This document shows positions 22,831 to 32,927 of a stretch of DNA of 64,000 nucleotides, piece by piece. Within the stretch, counting starts at the first letter, position 1; each line of letters opens with the position of its first letter. Under the pieces are notes generated by a model that saw only the letters and a program-made list of their open reading frames with translations, had not been told where the DNA came from and did no database searches. Source of the DNA: Betaproteobacteria bacterium Ga0077540 (lineage in GTDB: Bacteria > Pseudomonadota > Gammaproteobacteria > Burkholderiales > Methylophilaceae); assembly GCA_001464125.1 (NCBI GenBank), contig LNEP01000006.1:98310-162309 (forward strand). Direction: 5' to 3'. The translations under genes and the position numbers were made by a program.

Positions 22831-22913
22831 TCTGGCTTAAAATTGCGCGCGTGGATGCAAAGAAAAAGGGGCTAAAAAGCCCCCATTTCTCGCCTAACAT
22901 CAAGCTAATCTTT

Positions 22914-24077
22914 TTATAAGCCTGCTGCTGCGCGTAACGCTGAAGCTCTGTCAGTAGCTTCCCAAGTGAACTCTGGCTCATCGCGACCAAAATGCCCGTA
23001 AGCTGCAGTTTTTGCGTAGATTGGGCGTAGCAAATCCAGCATTTTAACGATGCCTTTAGGGCGCAAATCAAAATGCTCGCGCACCAATTGTGTCAGCAGT
23101 TCATCCGACACTTTACCCGTACCATAGGTTTGCACCATGATGGATGTCGGTTGCGCCACACCAATGGCATAACTCACTTGCACCATGCACTTATCAGCCA
23201 AGCCAGCTGCCACAATATTTTTAGCCACATAGCGGCCGGCATACGCGGCTGAGCGGTCTACTTTAGAGGGATCTTTGCCTGAAAAAGCGCCACCACCGTG
23301 TGGGGCTGCACCACCGTAGGTATCTACAATAATTTTACGGCCAGTTAAACCACAATCACCTTGCGGGCCACCCACCACAAACCGGCCTGTTGGATTCACC
23401 AAATATTTAATCTCACCTTTGATTAACTCTTGCGGCAACATCGGCTTGATGATTTCTTCGATGGTCGCTTCACGAATCGCTTCCAAAGTCATCTCTGGCG
23501 CATGCTGTGTGGATACCAACACCGTATCAATTTTATGTGGTTTGCCATCCACGTATTGAATCGTCACTTGGGATTTGGCGTCCGGACGCAACCATGGCAA
23601 ACGGCCATCCTTACGCAATTGCGCTTGGCGCTCCATGATGCGATGGCTCAGCCAAATCGGCAATGGCATTAATTGTGGTGTTTCATTCACGGCATAGCCA
23701 AACATCAAGCCTTGGTCACCTGCGCCTTGATCTAGTGGGTCGTCATTCGCATTGTCCACGCCCTGGGCAATGTCTGGCGATTGTTTGTCATAGGCGACCA
23801 GCACCGCGCAACCCTTGTAATCGATGCCGTATTCGGTATTGTCATAGCCAATGCGTTTAATCGCATCGCGTGCTACTTTGATGTAGTCGACATTGGCGGT
23901 AGTCGTAATTTCACCCGCCAACACCACTAAGCCAGTATTAGCCAGCGTCTCTGCCGCCACTCGTGCGGTAGGGTCTTGCGCTAAAATAGCATCTAAAATG
24001 CTATCAGATACTTGGTCTGCGAGTTTATCGGGATGGCCCTCAGAAACAGATTCTGAAGTAAAAAGATATTGATTCAT
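22914..24077 (-). CDS. metK: S-adenosylmethionine synthetase
   Basis: [40 protein letters not shown]. Confidence 0.97.
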   Translation of the reverse strand: MNQYLFTSESVSEGHPDKLADQVSDSILDAILAQDPTARVAAETLANTGLVVLAGEITTTANVDYIKVARDAIKRIGYDNTEYGIDYKGCAVLVAYDKQSPDIAQGVDNANDDPLDQGAGDQGLMFGYAVNETPQLMPLPIWLSHRIMERQAQLRKDGRLPWLRPDAKSQVTIQYVDGKPHKIDTVLVSTQHAPEMTLEAIREATIEEIIKPMLPQELIKGEIKYLVNPTGRFVVGGPQGDCGLTGRKIIVDTYGGAAPHGGGAFSGKDPSKVDRSAAYAGRYVAKNIVAAGLADKCMVQVSYAIGVAQPTSIMVQTYGTGKVSDELLTQLVREHFDLRPKGIVKMLDLLRPIYAKTAAYGHFGRDEPEFTWEATDRASALRAAAGL

Positions 24078-24267
24078 AATGCGCCTTGAAAATAAATATT
24101 AAAAAGTTTGAAATGACGCACCGACTAAAGGCTAAAGCAAGTGCATCAGGACAACGAATTTGGTATTGTAGTGGAAATTAAGTTCGCACCCCATATAAAT
24201 TTAATTGGCAAGCATTTAATCGGGGCTAGCAGACTTCCTCGCAACACTAAGCATTATCATCGGCATT

Positions 24268-25098
24268 ATGAAACTTAACTTTACTAAAATGCAGGGCGCA
24301 GGCAACGACTTTGTTGTCATCGATAGCTATACCCAACCTGTTTCCCTCACTTCCGATCAAATCAAATTCATTGCCAACCGCTACTTTGGCGTGGGTTGCG
24401 ATCAATTATTGATGGTCGAAAAAACCACGACACCGAATGTTGATTTCCGTTATCGCATCTTTAACGCCGACGGCGGCGAGGTGGAGCAATGTGGCAACGG
24501 TGCACGCTGTTTTGTGCGTTTTGTGGTGGAAAAGGGCTTGACGCAAAAACATGAAATTTCAGTAGAAACCGCTAGCGGTGTGATTTCACTGCAATTGCAG
24601 GATGATGGCCAAGTCACGGTCAATATGGGGGCGCCCCGCTTTGCGCCTGCGCAAGTTCCATTTGAGGCACCATCGCAGCAAACACTGTACCCACTAGCAT
24701 TAACCCAGACCGAGATACAAATTTCTGCAGTATCGATGGGGAACCCACATGCGGTAACAGTAGTAAACGATGTGAACACCGCACCTGTTGCTGAATACGG
24801 CCCACAAATTGAGTCACATCCGCGCTTTCCGCAACGCGTCAATGCCGGGTTTATGCAAGTATTAAATCCACACGCCATCAACTTGCGCGTATACGAACGT
24901 GGCAGTGGCGAAACCCTAGCCTGCGGTACTGGCGCTTGTGCAGCCGCTGTGAGCGGTATACAACTTGGCCTGCTGTCATCACCGGTCGTAGTCAACACGC
25001 GTGGCGGCCAACTGACGATTACTTGGGCTGGCAATCAAGCCCCGGTCATGATGACGGGCCCAGCAGAAATCGTGTTTGACGGCGAAATTAATATCTAA
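24268..25098 (+). CDS. dapF: Diaminopimelate epimerase
   Basis: [38 protein letters not shown]. Confidence 0.97.
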   Translation: MKLNFTKMQGAGNDFVVIDSYTQPVSLTSDQIKFIANRYFGVGCDQLLMVEKTTTPNVDFRYRIFNADGGEVEQCGNGARCFVRFVVEKGLTQKHEISVETASGVISLQLQDDGQVTVNMGAPRFAPAQVPFEAPSQQTLYPLALTQTEIQISAVSMGNPHAVTVVNDVNTAPVAEYGPQIESHPRFPQRVNAGFMQVLNPHAINLRVYERGSGETLACGTGACAAAVSGIQLGLLSSPVVVNTRGGQLTITWAGNQAPVMMTGPAEIVFDGEINI

Positions 25099-25120
25099 TT
25101 GCTTACTTGGAAAATCCACT

Positions 25121-25762
25121 ATGGAAAACGAAATCAAAGCGTATTTAAAAGCGCACCCAGAATTTTTTGAACACAATGCACATTTGTTGACGGAAATCTT
25201 TCTGCCCAGCCCACACGGCGATGGCGCGATTTCACTGGCACAACGCCAACAATTGGCTCAGCGCGATAAAATTCGCGTGTTGGAATCCAAGTTTACCGAG
25301 CTTATTTTGAATGCAGAGGAAAACGAAGCAACGGCTGAAAAAGTGCATAGATTGACCATCGGCTTATTAGGTGCGCCTAATTTTGAACAACTGAATGCGC
25401 ACCTTACTGCATATTTGCGTGATTATTTCGATTTGCCTGACAGTCAGTTGAAACTGTGGTCTAGCTCCAGCTTACTGGCGGACAGTATTAGCGCATTTAT
25501 TGTTGCAGACGATGCCTTGAAAAACTGGGCGAAAGATTTATCACAACCCTATTGCGGCCCGATGCCGAGTATTGATATTGGCAGTTGGTTTACAGAGCCG
25601 CCCGCATCGATCGCGATTGTTCCAATGCGCGGCAAAGACACGTTTGGCGTATTGGTATTGCCAAGTACCAACCCAACCCGCTTTTACCCGGGCATGGGCA
25701 CTCTGTTTTTAACGCGCATCGGCGAGTTAGTGAGCGCATCTCTATTACGCTACATTAATTAA
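25121..25762 (+). CDS. DUF484 family protein
   Basis: YLKAHPEFFEHNAHLLTEIFLPSPHGDGAISLAQRQ; between dapF and xerC. Confidence 0.9.
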   Translation: MENEIKAYLKAHPEFFEHNAHLLTEIFLPSPHGDGAISLAQRQQLAQRDKIRVLESKFTELILNAEENEATAEKVHRLTIGLLGAPNFEQLNAHLTAYLRDYFDLPDSQLKLWSSSSLLADSISAFIVADDALKNWAKDLSQPYCGPMPSIDIGSWFTEPPASIAIVPMRGKDTFGVLVLPSTNPTRFYPGMGTLFLTRIGELVSASLLRYIN

Positions 25763-25763
25763 C

Positions 25764-26645
25764 TTGGATTACCTAAATCAATATTTAGATTTCTTACATT
25801 TTGAGCGTGGCTTGAGCGACAACACGCGTGACAACTACGCGCGTGATATACAGCAACTTCTAACGCTGAGTGAAACGATGTCACTTGCCAACATCCAAGT
25901 TACGCAAGTGCGCAAATATGTGGCCATATTGCATAGCAAAGGCCTGAGCGGCAAAAGCATTGCGCGCATGCTTTCCAGCTGGCGCGGTTTTTTTGATTAT
26001 CTGGTCCAGCGCCACCAGTTTAAGCATAATCCGGTGATTGGGATGCGCGCGCCAAAATCGCCTAAAACCCTGCCACAGGCGCTATCCATCGAGCAGGCCA
26101 GTAAGTTGGTGGATATTCAAGATGATGACATTTTGAGCCAACGTGACCATGCTATTTTGGAGTTATTTTATTCTTCAGGCCTGCGCTTAAGCGAGCTAGT
26201 GGGGCTGAATATTGACCAGATTGATTTTGCTGAAGGCACGGTCATGGTCACAGGTAAAGGCAATAAAACACGTATCGTACCGCTAGGTGCGCATGCAGCC
26301 CAAGCCATTCAAACTTGGCTACCGCTACGCAGCAGCATGCTGATACGTAACCCCAACGAGAAAGCGGTATTCATCAGCAAGCAGGGTCGACGTATTTCCG
26401 GACGCAATATCGAATACCGCCTGAAAGCATGGTCCATTAAACAAGGCTTGCATACGGCGGTGCACCCACACACCTTACGCCATAGCTTTGCCACGCATGT
26501 TTTACAATCTAGTGGTGATTTACGTGCAGTGCAAGAAATGCTGGGACACGCCAATATTAGCACCACACAAGTGTATACGCATTTGGACTACCAACATTTA
26601 ACCAAGGTCTATGATGCTGCGCATCCTCGCGCCAAAAAGAAATAA
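25764..26645 (+). CDS. xerC: Tyrosine recombinase XerC
   Basis: Tyr recombinase motifs HTLRHSFATH, LGHANISTTQVYTHLD; dapF-DUF484-xerC order. Confidence 0.93.
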   Translation: MDYLNQYLDFLHFERGLSDNTRDNYARDIQQLLTLSETMSLANIQVTQVRKYVAILHSKGLSGKSIARMLSSWRGFFDYLVQRHQFKHNPVIGMRAPKSPKTLPQALSIEQASKLVDIQDDDILSQRDHAILELFYSSGLRLSELVGLNIDQIDFAEGTVMVTGKGNKTRIVPLGAHAAQAIQTWLPLRSSMLIRNPNEKAVFISKQGRRISGRNIEYRLKAWSIKQGLHTAVHPHTLRHSFATHVLQSSGDLRAVQEMLGHANISTTQVYTHLDYQHLTKVYDAAHPRAKKK

Positions 26646-26738
26646 AATTCAATGTAGGGCTTGAACTGTCACAATTTAGGCGCATCTATAAGAGATGATG
26701 TATCAATAATAATTTTCAACCTGTTAGGAAACCTTCGC

Positions 26739-27323
26739 ATGGAACACACACTACCCGCTTTACCCTATGCCAAAAACGCTTTGGCACCTCACATTTCAGA
26801 AGAAACATTTGAGTTTCATTACGGCAAGCACCACCAAACCTATGTCACCAATCTGAACAACTTAATTAAGGGCACAGAGTTTGAAAACAGCAGCTTAGAA
26901 GACATCATTAAAAAATCTTCCGGTGGCATTTATAACAACTCTGCCCAAATCTGGAACCACACGTTCTTTTGGAGCAGCATGAAACCAAACGGTGGCGGCG
27001 CTCCAACTGGCGCATTGGCCGATGCAATTAACAAAAAATGGGGTTCTTTTGACGAATTTAAAAAAGCGTTCCAAGCCTCTGCAGTGGGCAACTTTGGCTC
27101 TGGCTGGACATGGTTAGTGAAAAAGGCTGACGGCAATGTAGACATTGTGAACACTGGAGCTGCAGGTACGCCTCTCACCACAGGCGATACAGCACTGTTG
27201 ACGATTGATGTCTGGGAACACGCTTATTACATTGACTATCGCAATGCACGTGCTAAATTTGTAGAAGTATTCTTGGCTTCTTTGGCTAACTGGGACTTTG
27301 CCAGCGCCAATTTCAACGCTTAG
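26739..27323 (+). CDS. sodB: Superoxide dismutase (Fe-type)
   Basis: [40 protein letters not shown]. Confidence 0.93.
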   Translation: MEHTLPALPYAKNALAPHISEETFEFHYGKHHQTYVTNLNNLIKGTEFENSSLEDIIKKSSGGIYNNSAQIWNHTFFWSSMKPNGGGAPTGALADAINKKWGSFDEFKKAFQASAVGNFGSGWTWLVKKADGNVDIVNTGAAGTPLTTGDTALLTIDVWEHAYYIDYRNARAKFVEVFLASLANWDFASANFNA

Positions 27324-27340
27324 TTTATTCTACTTATCCC

Positions 27341-27371
27341 CAAGCCAAGTGATTGCCACTTGGCTTTTTTT
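27341..27371 (+). terminator. Rho-independent terminator after sodB
   Basis: AAGCCAAGTGattgcCACTTGGCTTTTTTT. Confidence 0.8.
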
Positions 27372-27413
27372 ACGTCATTATCTTTTTAGCCAAACCGATA
27401 GTGTGCACACACA

Positions 27414-27665
27414 TTGAAAAAACTGACAGGCATATTATTGTTATTGGTAGGTTGAGGATTTGCAAGCCGGGCAGCCATCGCAGGGTTATCTTTCTGCACC
27501 ATTATGGTCGTAGGCTTTATCGGCACAGCCGGTAGAAAGGGTTGCAAGGATTTCTTGGAAATATTGATATATACCATCATTGCTGTGTCTTCCGGATATT
27601 TGGTGGGTAAATTTGGTCAACATTTATATCGACAGGCAAAACAAAAAGAAAAACATGAAACCTAA
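27414..27665 (+). pseudogene. Small membrane-protein gene with one in-frame TGA (readthrough candidate, mutation or sequencing error)
   Basis: Single frame: (TTG)KKLTGILLLLVG[TGA]GFASRAAIAGLSFCTIMVVGFIGTAGRKGCKDFLEILIYTIIAVSSGYLVGKFGQHLYRQAKQKEKHET*; stop overlaps next gene start. Confidence 0.5.
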
Positions 27666-28005
27666 CCTAAGCTATCACGCGCACATTTATTTTGATAACG
27701 AGCAATCGGTTCTAGCCAGCAATGTACGCGACAATATTATTCAAGACATTCCTCAATTGACTTATCGCGGCCAACTCATCCCTATGTCGGTGGGGCCACA
27801 CCCCAAACCAATGTTTGAATTACACATCCCCGGCGATTGTATCAACTACGCCATGGCCAGTATTGATGCATTTCGTCAGGGATTATCGGTATTGATTCAC
27901 CCAGTGCATGACGATGAATACCTTGCACATACACAAGATGCCAAATGGTTAGGCCCAAGCTTGCCATTAAAACTCGATGTGTTAAAAATAAAACAATCGA
28001 ATTAG
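27655..28005 (+). CDS. DOPA 4,5-dioxygenase family protein
   Basis: YHAHIYFDNEQ..VGPHPKPMFELHIP..LSVLIHPVHDDEYLAHTQDAKWLG. Confidence 0.85.
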   Translation: MKPNLSYHAHIYFDNEQSVLASNVRDNIIQDIPQLTYRGQLIPMSVGPHPKPMFELHIPGDCINYAMASIDAFRQGLSVLIHPVHDDEYLAHTQDAKWLGPSLPLKLDVLKIKQSN

Positions 28006-28107
28006 CCCGTTTGGCACAGAAGCGTTGTTTTTTCTCACTCTCTGGTAACAATTGACCATGATTTTTGATGCTGTTGCCATAAATGTGCGGCATGTTATTT
28101 TCTCAAT

Positions 28108-28365
28108 CAAGACAGGCGGTTTTTTGGCTCTGTCTTAATTTTGGCACTCTACATCAACAGCCCAGAAACTAGCCAAATGTATCCAAACACCATGTGGCTA
28201 TGGTTAATTCCGCCAATAATTTTGTATTGGACCAGCCGTATGTGGATGAAAGCACACCGTGGTCAAGTGGTTGATGACCCAGTGGTGTTTGCAGCTAAAG
28301 ACTGGCAAAGCCTGACGGTGATTGCGCTCTCCGCCATTATCTTTGCTACTGCGCTCTTTGCTTAA
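28108..28365 (+). pseudogene. C-terminal remnant of a UbiA-family prenyltransferase
   Basis: LALYINSPETSQMY..LWLIPPIILYWTSRMWMKAHRGQVVDDPVVFAAKDWQSL resembles the C-terminus of much larger UbiA-family enzymes; no upstream portion present. Confidence 0.6.
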
Positions 28366-28414
28366 TACTGCAGTTTAGCGTTAGAAAATCACCTTACTTT
28401 CTACGCTAAAACAC

Positions 28415-28441
28415 AAAGGCTACCCGTGGTAGCCTTTTTCA
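28415..28441 (+). terminator. Rho-independent terminator
   Basis: AAAGGCTACCcgtGGTAGCCTTTTT. Confidence 0.8.
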
Positions 28442-28491
28442 TTCTCACTCACCCTATTTGAATCTGCGCATACTCCTGTTAAAATGCAATT

Positions 28492-28803
28492 ATGTTGCAT
28501 AAATTAATGATTCATATTGCATTGTTATTCTTATTTGCGTTTACGCAAATAGGCGTTGCTACGCATGAAATCAGCCACTTCAGCAACGCTACACAGCAAA
28601 CGCATCCTGATCAGCACACAAGTCCTGATCAATGTAGCCAGTGCTTGGCACATGCAGATGCTGCCGCCGGTGTATTGATGCCAGCGTTTTCAATGCCGCT
28701 ATTACTAGCAGCTTTGGAATTAGCTACCGCGCCTACACAGCACGCTTCCTCAACCACACTTGCGTACTACAGCGCTCGCGCACCACCCACATCTCTTAAT
28801 TAA
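28492..28803 (+). CDS. Small His-rich secreted protein (DUF2946-like), metal-related
   Basis: Signal peptide; HEISHFSNATQQTHPDQHTSPDQCSQCLAHADA; directly upstream of TonB receptor. Confidence 0.6.
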   Translation: MLHKLMIHIALLFLFAFTQIGVATHEISHFSNATQQTHPDQHTSPDQCSQCLAHADAAAGVLMPAFSMPLLLAALELATAPTQHASSTTLAYYSARAPPTSLN

Positions 28804-28861
28804 ATCATGAAGTTACCAGCCACTTTGAGCTGGCTTTTGCTATTTATTTGAGGATGTATCC

Positions 28862-30913
28862 ATGTTGCCTAAACCATTACGCACCTGCGCCGCTGCGCCA
28901 ACTGCTTTAAAACGAAAATCTTTGCCTATTATTATTGGTTGCATGCTCAGCCACGCCGCACTCGCCGATGACGCCAATGCCATTCATCTAGACAGCATTC
29001 CTGTCACAGGCAATCCATTAGGGGTGGCTTCCGATGAGTTGGTAGTACCGGTATCTGTATTGAATGGCCGTGAACTGAGCCTTCGCCGTGAAGGCACCTT
29101 GGGCGAGACGTTGAACGGTATTCCCGGCGTGACTGCCACCCAGTTCGGCCCCAATGCTTCGCGCCCCGTCATCCGCGGTTTAGATGCTGAACGTGTACGC
29201 ATCATGCAAAATGGTATTGGCGTGCTGGACGCTTCCAGCTTAAGTTTTGACCATGCAGTAGGCATAGACCCACTAATTATTGAGCAGATTGATGTAGTAC
29301 GCGGCCCAGCAGCGTTGCTTTACGGTGGTAGTGCAGTAGGTGGTGTGGTTAACGCAATTGATCACCGCATCCCCAAAGAGCAGTTGGACGGCGTGACCGG
29401 ACGTGCCGAAGCACGATTTGGCGGACCGGACAGCAGTCGTAACGCAGCGGCAGTGGTGGATGCAGGCAATGGTCAATTTGCTATTCATGCCGATGTCTAC
29501 AACCGTAAAACGGACGATTTAGATATCCCGGGCTTTGCCGTGTCACGACGAAAAAGCCAAGCCGATGGTACGCCGCGCGAAAACAAAGGCAAACTAGTGA
29601 ATAGCGGTGCAGAAGGTGACGGTGCAGCACTTGGTGCAGCACTGACCTTTGATAATGGCTACATTGGCGCCTCGGTCTCTACACTTAATAACAATTATGG
29701 CGTGGTGGCAGAAGAAGATGTGCGTATTGATATGAAAAGTGACCGATGGGATGTAGCCAGTGAGTTTACTGATTTGGGCGGGATTATTCAGCGCGTGAAG
29801 TTCCGCATGGCACATACCGATTATGAACATACCGAACTTGAAGGTGATGAAATTGGCACCACCTTTAAAAACCGTGGCGTTGAAGGTAGCTTTGAAGCAG
29901 GACATGCGCCCATTGCTGGTTTAAACGGTGTGATTGGCTATCAATTTAGCAACACCAACTTTGAAGCGTTGGGCGAAGAAGCCTTTGTCCCTAGTGTCAA
30001 TACACAAACCAAAGCCTTATACGTTTACGAAGAACTGCCCTTAGGCAGCGACGAAGCCAAACATAAAATCACTTTTGGCGGCCGCTTGGGTCACACTTCT
30101 GTTGACTCTAAAACCACTGCTAATTTTGGCGCTGGACAAAGCAACAGTTTTAATCCAAATAGCTTTGCTTTAGGTGGCTTGTATAGCATCAATGAGCAGT
30201 GGTCAGTTACCAGCAATCTCTCACATAACGAACGTGCACCTAGTTACTTTGAACTATATGCCAACGGTGCACACGTTGCCACCGGGCAATTTGAGGTCGG
30301 AAATGCTAATTTTGACGTTGAACGCTCCAATGGCATTGACGCTCAATTACGCTGGAAAAACGCTTTGCATAGCTTTAGTGTCGGCGCTTACTACACGCGC
30401 TTTAGCAACTTTATCGGGTTATTTAACACAGGTAATGACATTGAGGTTGAACCTGGCGAGTTTTTGCCCGAAGCACAGTTCCGTGCAGTACCTGCTGTAT
30501 TTAAAGGCTTAGAAGCTGAGGGTAAATTTACACTTACGGATCACTTGCAATGGCTGGTCCGCGGTGATTATGTACATGCTAAAGAAACACGCACCAATGA
30601 ATACCTGCCCCGCATCTCTCCTCTGCGCTTGGGTACTGGCTTGCAATACGCACTCAATGGCTTTAGTGCGCGTATTGATGTTTTACGCGCATTCAATCAA
30701 AACAATACTGCGGACAATGAGTTAGCGACAGATGGCTATACCAATGTCTCGGCTATCTTGGCTTATAAACTACCCACCAAAGTCAACGTCGAGTTATTTG
30801 CGAAAGCCAACAACTTGTTGGATGACGAAATTCGAGAGCATGCATCATTCTTGAAAGACATTGCACCCGCAGGTGAGCGCTCACTATTGCTAGGCCTCAG
30901 AGCTGATTTTTAA
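28862..30913 (+). CDS. TonB-dependent receptor, ZnuD-like
   Basis: Plug domain RPVIRGLDAERVRIMQNGIGVLDASSLSFDHAVGIDPLIIEQIDVVRGPAALLYGGSAVGGVVN. Confidence 0.88.
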   Translation: MLPKPLRTCAAAPTALKRKSLPIIIGCMLSHAALADDANAIHLDSIPVTGNPLGVASDELVVPVSVLNGRELSLRREGTLGETLNGIPGVTATQFGPNASRPVIRGLDAERVRIMQNGIGVLDASSLSFDHAVGIDPLIIEQIDVVRGPAALLYGGSAVGGVVNAIDHRIPKEQLDGVTGRAEARFGGPDSSRNAAAVVDAGNGQFAIHADVYNRKTDDLDIPGFAVSRRKSQADGTPRENKGKLVNSGAEGDGAALGAALTFDNGYIGASVSTLNNNYGVVAEEDVRIDMKSDRWDVASEFTDLGGIIQRVKFRMAHTDYEHTELEGDEIGTTFKNRGVEGSFEAGHAPIAGLNGVIGYQFSNTNFEALGEEAFVPSVNTQTKALYVYEELPLGSDEAKHKITFGGRLGHTSVDSKTTANFGAGQSNSFNPNSFALGGLYSINEQWSVTSNLSHNERAPSYFELYANGAHVATGQFEVGNANFDVERSNGIDAQLRWKNALHSFSVGAYYTRFSNFIGLFNTGNDIEVEPGEFLPEAQFRAVPAVFKGLEAEGKFTLTDHLQWLVRGDYVHAKETRTNEYLPRISPLRLGTGLQYALNGFSARIDVLRAFNQNNTADNELATDGYTNVSAILAYKLPTKVNVELFAKANNLLDDEIREHASFLKDIAPAGERSLLLGLRADF

Positions 30914-30961
30914 CGCTGACTTTTAATTTACTTAGAGAGAGGGCAACTGCCCTCGCCTAGT

Positions 30962-31747
30962 CTAAAAAGCGCTCTTAATCACACCACCATCTACACGCAT
31001 GGCAGCCCCAGTGGTTGCCGATGCAAGTGGACTGGCAAGGTAAGTCACCATCGCCGCTACCTCGTCTGGTGTAGCGAAACGTTTAATCAGAGAGGTCGGA
31101 CGCACTTTATCAAAGAACTCTTGCTCAAACTCCTCAAATGATTTTCCCGCCGCCAACGCCTCCACAAAATCTTCCACACCGCGCGATTTGGTGGGGCCAG
31201 GCAATACACTGTTCACGGTAATCCCTGTACCGGCAACCGCTTCAGCCAAGCCTCTGGCTACTGCAATTTGCGCAGATTTGGTCATGCCATAATGAATCAT
31301 CTCGGACGGAATTTGTACACCGCTTTCGCTAGAAATAAAGATAACACGGCCCCAATTTTTCTGTTTCATGCCACCCAAGTATTGACGTGCTAAACGTACG
31401 CCGCTCAATACGTTCACATCAAAAAAGCGCGTCCAATCCATATCCGGAATATCCTCGAATGCTTTGGGTTCAAAGATACCCAGATTATTCACCAAGATAT
31501 CTACCTGAGGATAGACCGCGAACAATGATTCTGCCGCACTCGCTTGCGTGAGATCACCCGCATAGCCTTGCACTATGTGTCCTGTGGCTTGACGAATACG
31601 CTCAATCGCGTTGTCTACCGCTACTTGCGTACGACCACTGATAATAACATCTGTGCCCTCTTTGGCCAGTGCTTCAGCAATGGCGTAACCAATACCTGCG
31701 GTAGAACCACTAACCAATGCACGTTTGCCTTTCAATTGTAAGTCCAT
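30962..31747 (-). CDS. SDR family oxidoreductase
   Basis: GSTAGIGYAIAEAL; YGMTKSA; SNNLG-type motif. Confidence 0.92.
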   Translation of the reverse strand: MDLQLKGKRALVSGSTAGIGYAIAEALAKEGTDVIISGRTQVAVDNAIERIRQATGHIVQGYAGDLTQASAAESLFAVYPQVDILVNNLGIFEPKAFEDIPDMDWTRFFDVNVLSGVRLARQYLGGMKQKNWGRVIFISSESGVQIPSEMIHYGMTKSAQIAVARGLAEAVAGTGITVNSVLPGPTKSRGVEDFVEALAAGKSFEEFEQEFFDKVRPTSLIKRFATPDEVAAMVTYLASPLASATTGAAMRVDGGVIKSAF

Positions 31748-31813
31748 GTGTTTTTTCCCAATCGCTTAATTAAAAATCTTGTTTAAACCCTGCAATCTTA
31801 AAAGTCTGTTAGT

Positions 31814-32821
31814 TTAAAATCCTGCCAGCACAATTTTGCCTATCACCTGCTGACGCTCCAGCATGGTGTGCGCTTGTTTCAAATTGGCAGCATTAATACG
31901 CCCAAGCTGCTGGTTGATGGTAGTTTTAATCAGGCCTTGATCCACATATTGCGCCACTTGATTCAATATCTCATGTTGACGCTTAAGGTCATGCGTATTG
32001 AACAAAGCACGCGTAAACATCAGTTCCCAATGTAAAGACACGCTTTTGCGCTTCAATTTTCTAAAATCAAACAACTCTGGGTCATCAATTAGTGCAAACT
32101 TCCCCTGCGGTTGAATCACCTCTACGATTTGCGCAAAATGCTCATCCGTCTTGTTTAGGCTAATCACGTAGGCGACCTCTGGGATACCGAGCGCTTTTAG
32201 CTGCGCTTGCATGTCTTGGTGATGATTAATCACATAATGGGCACCAATCTTTTGCAGCCAAGCGATGCTTTCTGGCCTAGAAGCGGTCGCAATGATAGTC
32301 AACGACGTCAATTGCCTAGCCAGTTGCACCAGTATCGAACCCACTCCACCCGATGCGCCAATCACCAGCAAAGATGAGCCTTGCAGGGCACCTTGCACCT
32401 CTAGCCTATCAAACAATAATTCCCAAGCTGTCAAACTAGTTAAAGGCAATGCTGCGGCTTCTGCAAATCCAAGTGTCGTTGGCATATGCCCAACAATACG
32501 TTCATCCACCAGTTGATACTCGCTATTGCTACCGGGTCTAACAAGAGAACCGGCATACCAAACCCGGTCGCCTATCTTGAATAGTGATGCCTGCTGGCCA
32601 ACCGCTTTTACCACGCCGGAAGCATCCCAACCCAAAACTCGGGCAGCACCATCTTCGGGTGACATGCCTTTTCTCACCTTGGTGTCTACTGGGTTAACAG
32701 AAACGGCTTTGACCTCAACCAAGATATCATGCCCGCTTGCCTCCGGCATTGGCAACTCCAGATCCACCAAGGCATCTAGCTCTGTAATAGCTTTACTTTC
32801 ATAGTAACCAACGGCTTTCAT
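31814..32821 (-). CDS. Zinc-type alcohol dehydrogenase-like / quinone oxidoreductase family protein
   Basis: MDR family: GWDASGVVKAVG, VIGASGGVGSILVQLARQ; start adjusted to MKAVGYYES. Confidence 0.88.
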   Translation of the reverse strand: MKAVGYYESKAITELDALVDLELPMPEASGHDILVEVKAVSVNPVDTKVRKGMSPEDGAARVLGWDASGVVKAVGQQASLFKIGDRVWYAGSLVRPGSNSEYQLVDERIVGHMPTTLGFAEAAALPLTSLTAWELLFDRLEVQGALQGSSLLVIGASGGVGSILVQLARQLTSLTIIATASRPESIAWLQKIGAHYVINHHQDMQAQLKALGIPEVAYVISLNKTDEHFAQIVEVIQPQGKFALIDDPELFDFRKLKRKSVSLHWELMFTRALFNTHDLKRQHEILNQVAQYVDQGLIKTTINQQLGRINAANLKQAHTMLERQQVIGKIVLAGF

Positions 32822-32884
32822 ATACAACCCTCTCATAGAATATGCAGTCATTCTACGACTTAAATTATTAGCAATAAACATGGT

Positions 32885-32919
32885 ATTATCAAAATTACTT
32901 TCAATAATATTTTGATAAT
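32885..32919. promoter_or_regulatory. Probable LysR operator in divergent promoter
   Basis: ATTATCAAAAT (32885-32895) / ATTTTGATAAT (32909-32919) perfect 11-bp inverted repeat between the MDR gene and LysR. Confidence 0.65.
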
Positions 32920-32927
32920 CACACATC

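Noticed and set aside
24450-25034. 194-aa minus ORF antisense to dapF
   Set aside because: Cys/Ser/Pro-rich shadow frame of dapF
27386-27580. 64-aa minus ORF after sodB
   Set aside because: The opposite strand holds a more protein-like frame (with one TGA)
27842-28093. 83-aa minus ORF
   Set aside because: Overlaps the DOPA-dioxygenase-like gene and intergenic DNA; no family resemblance
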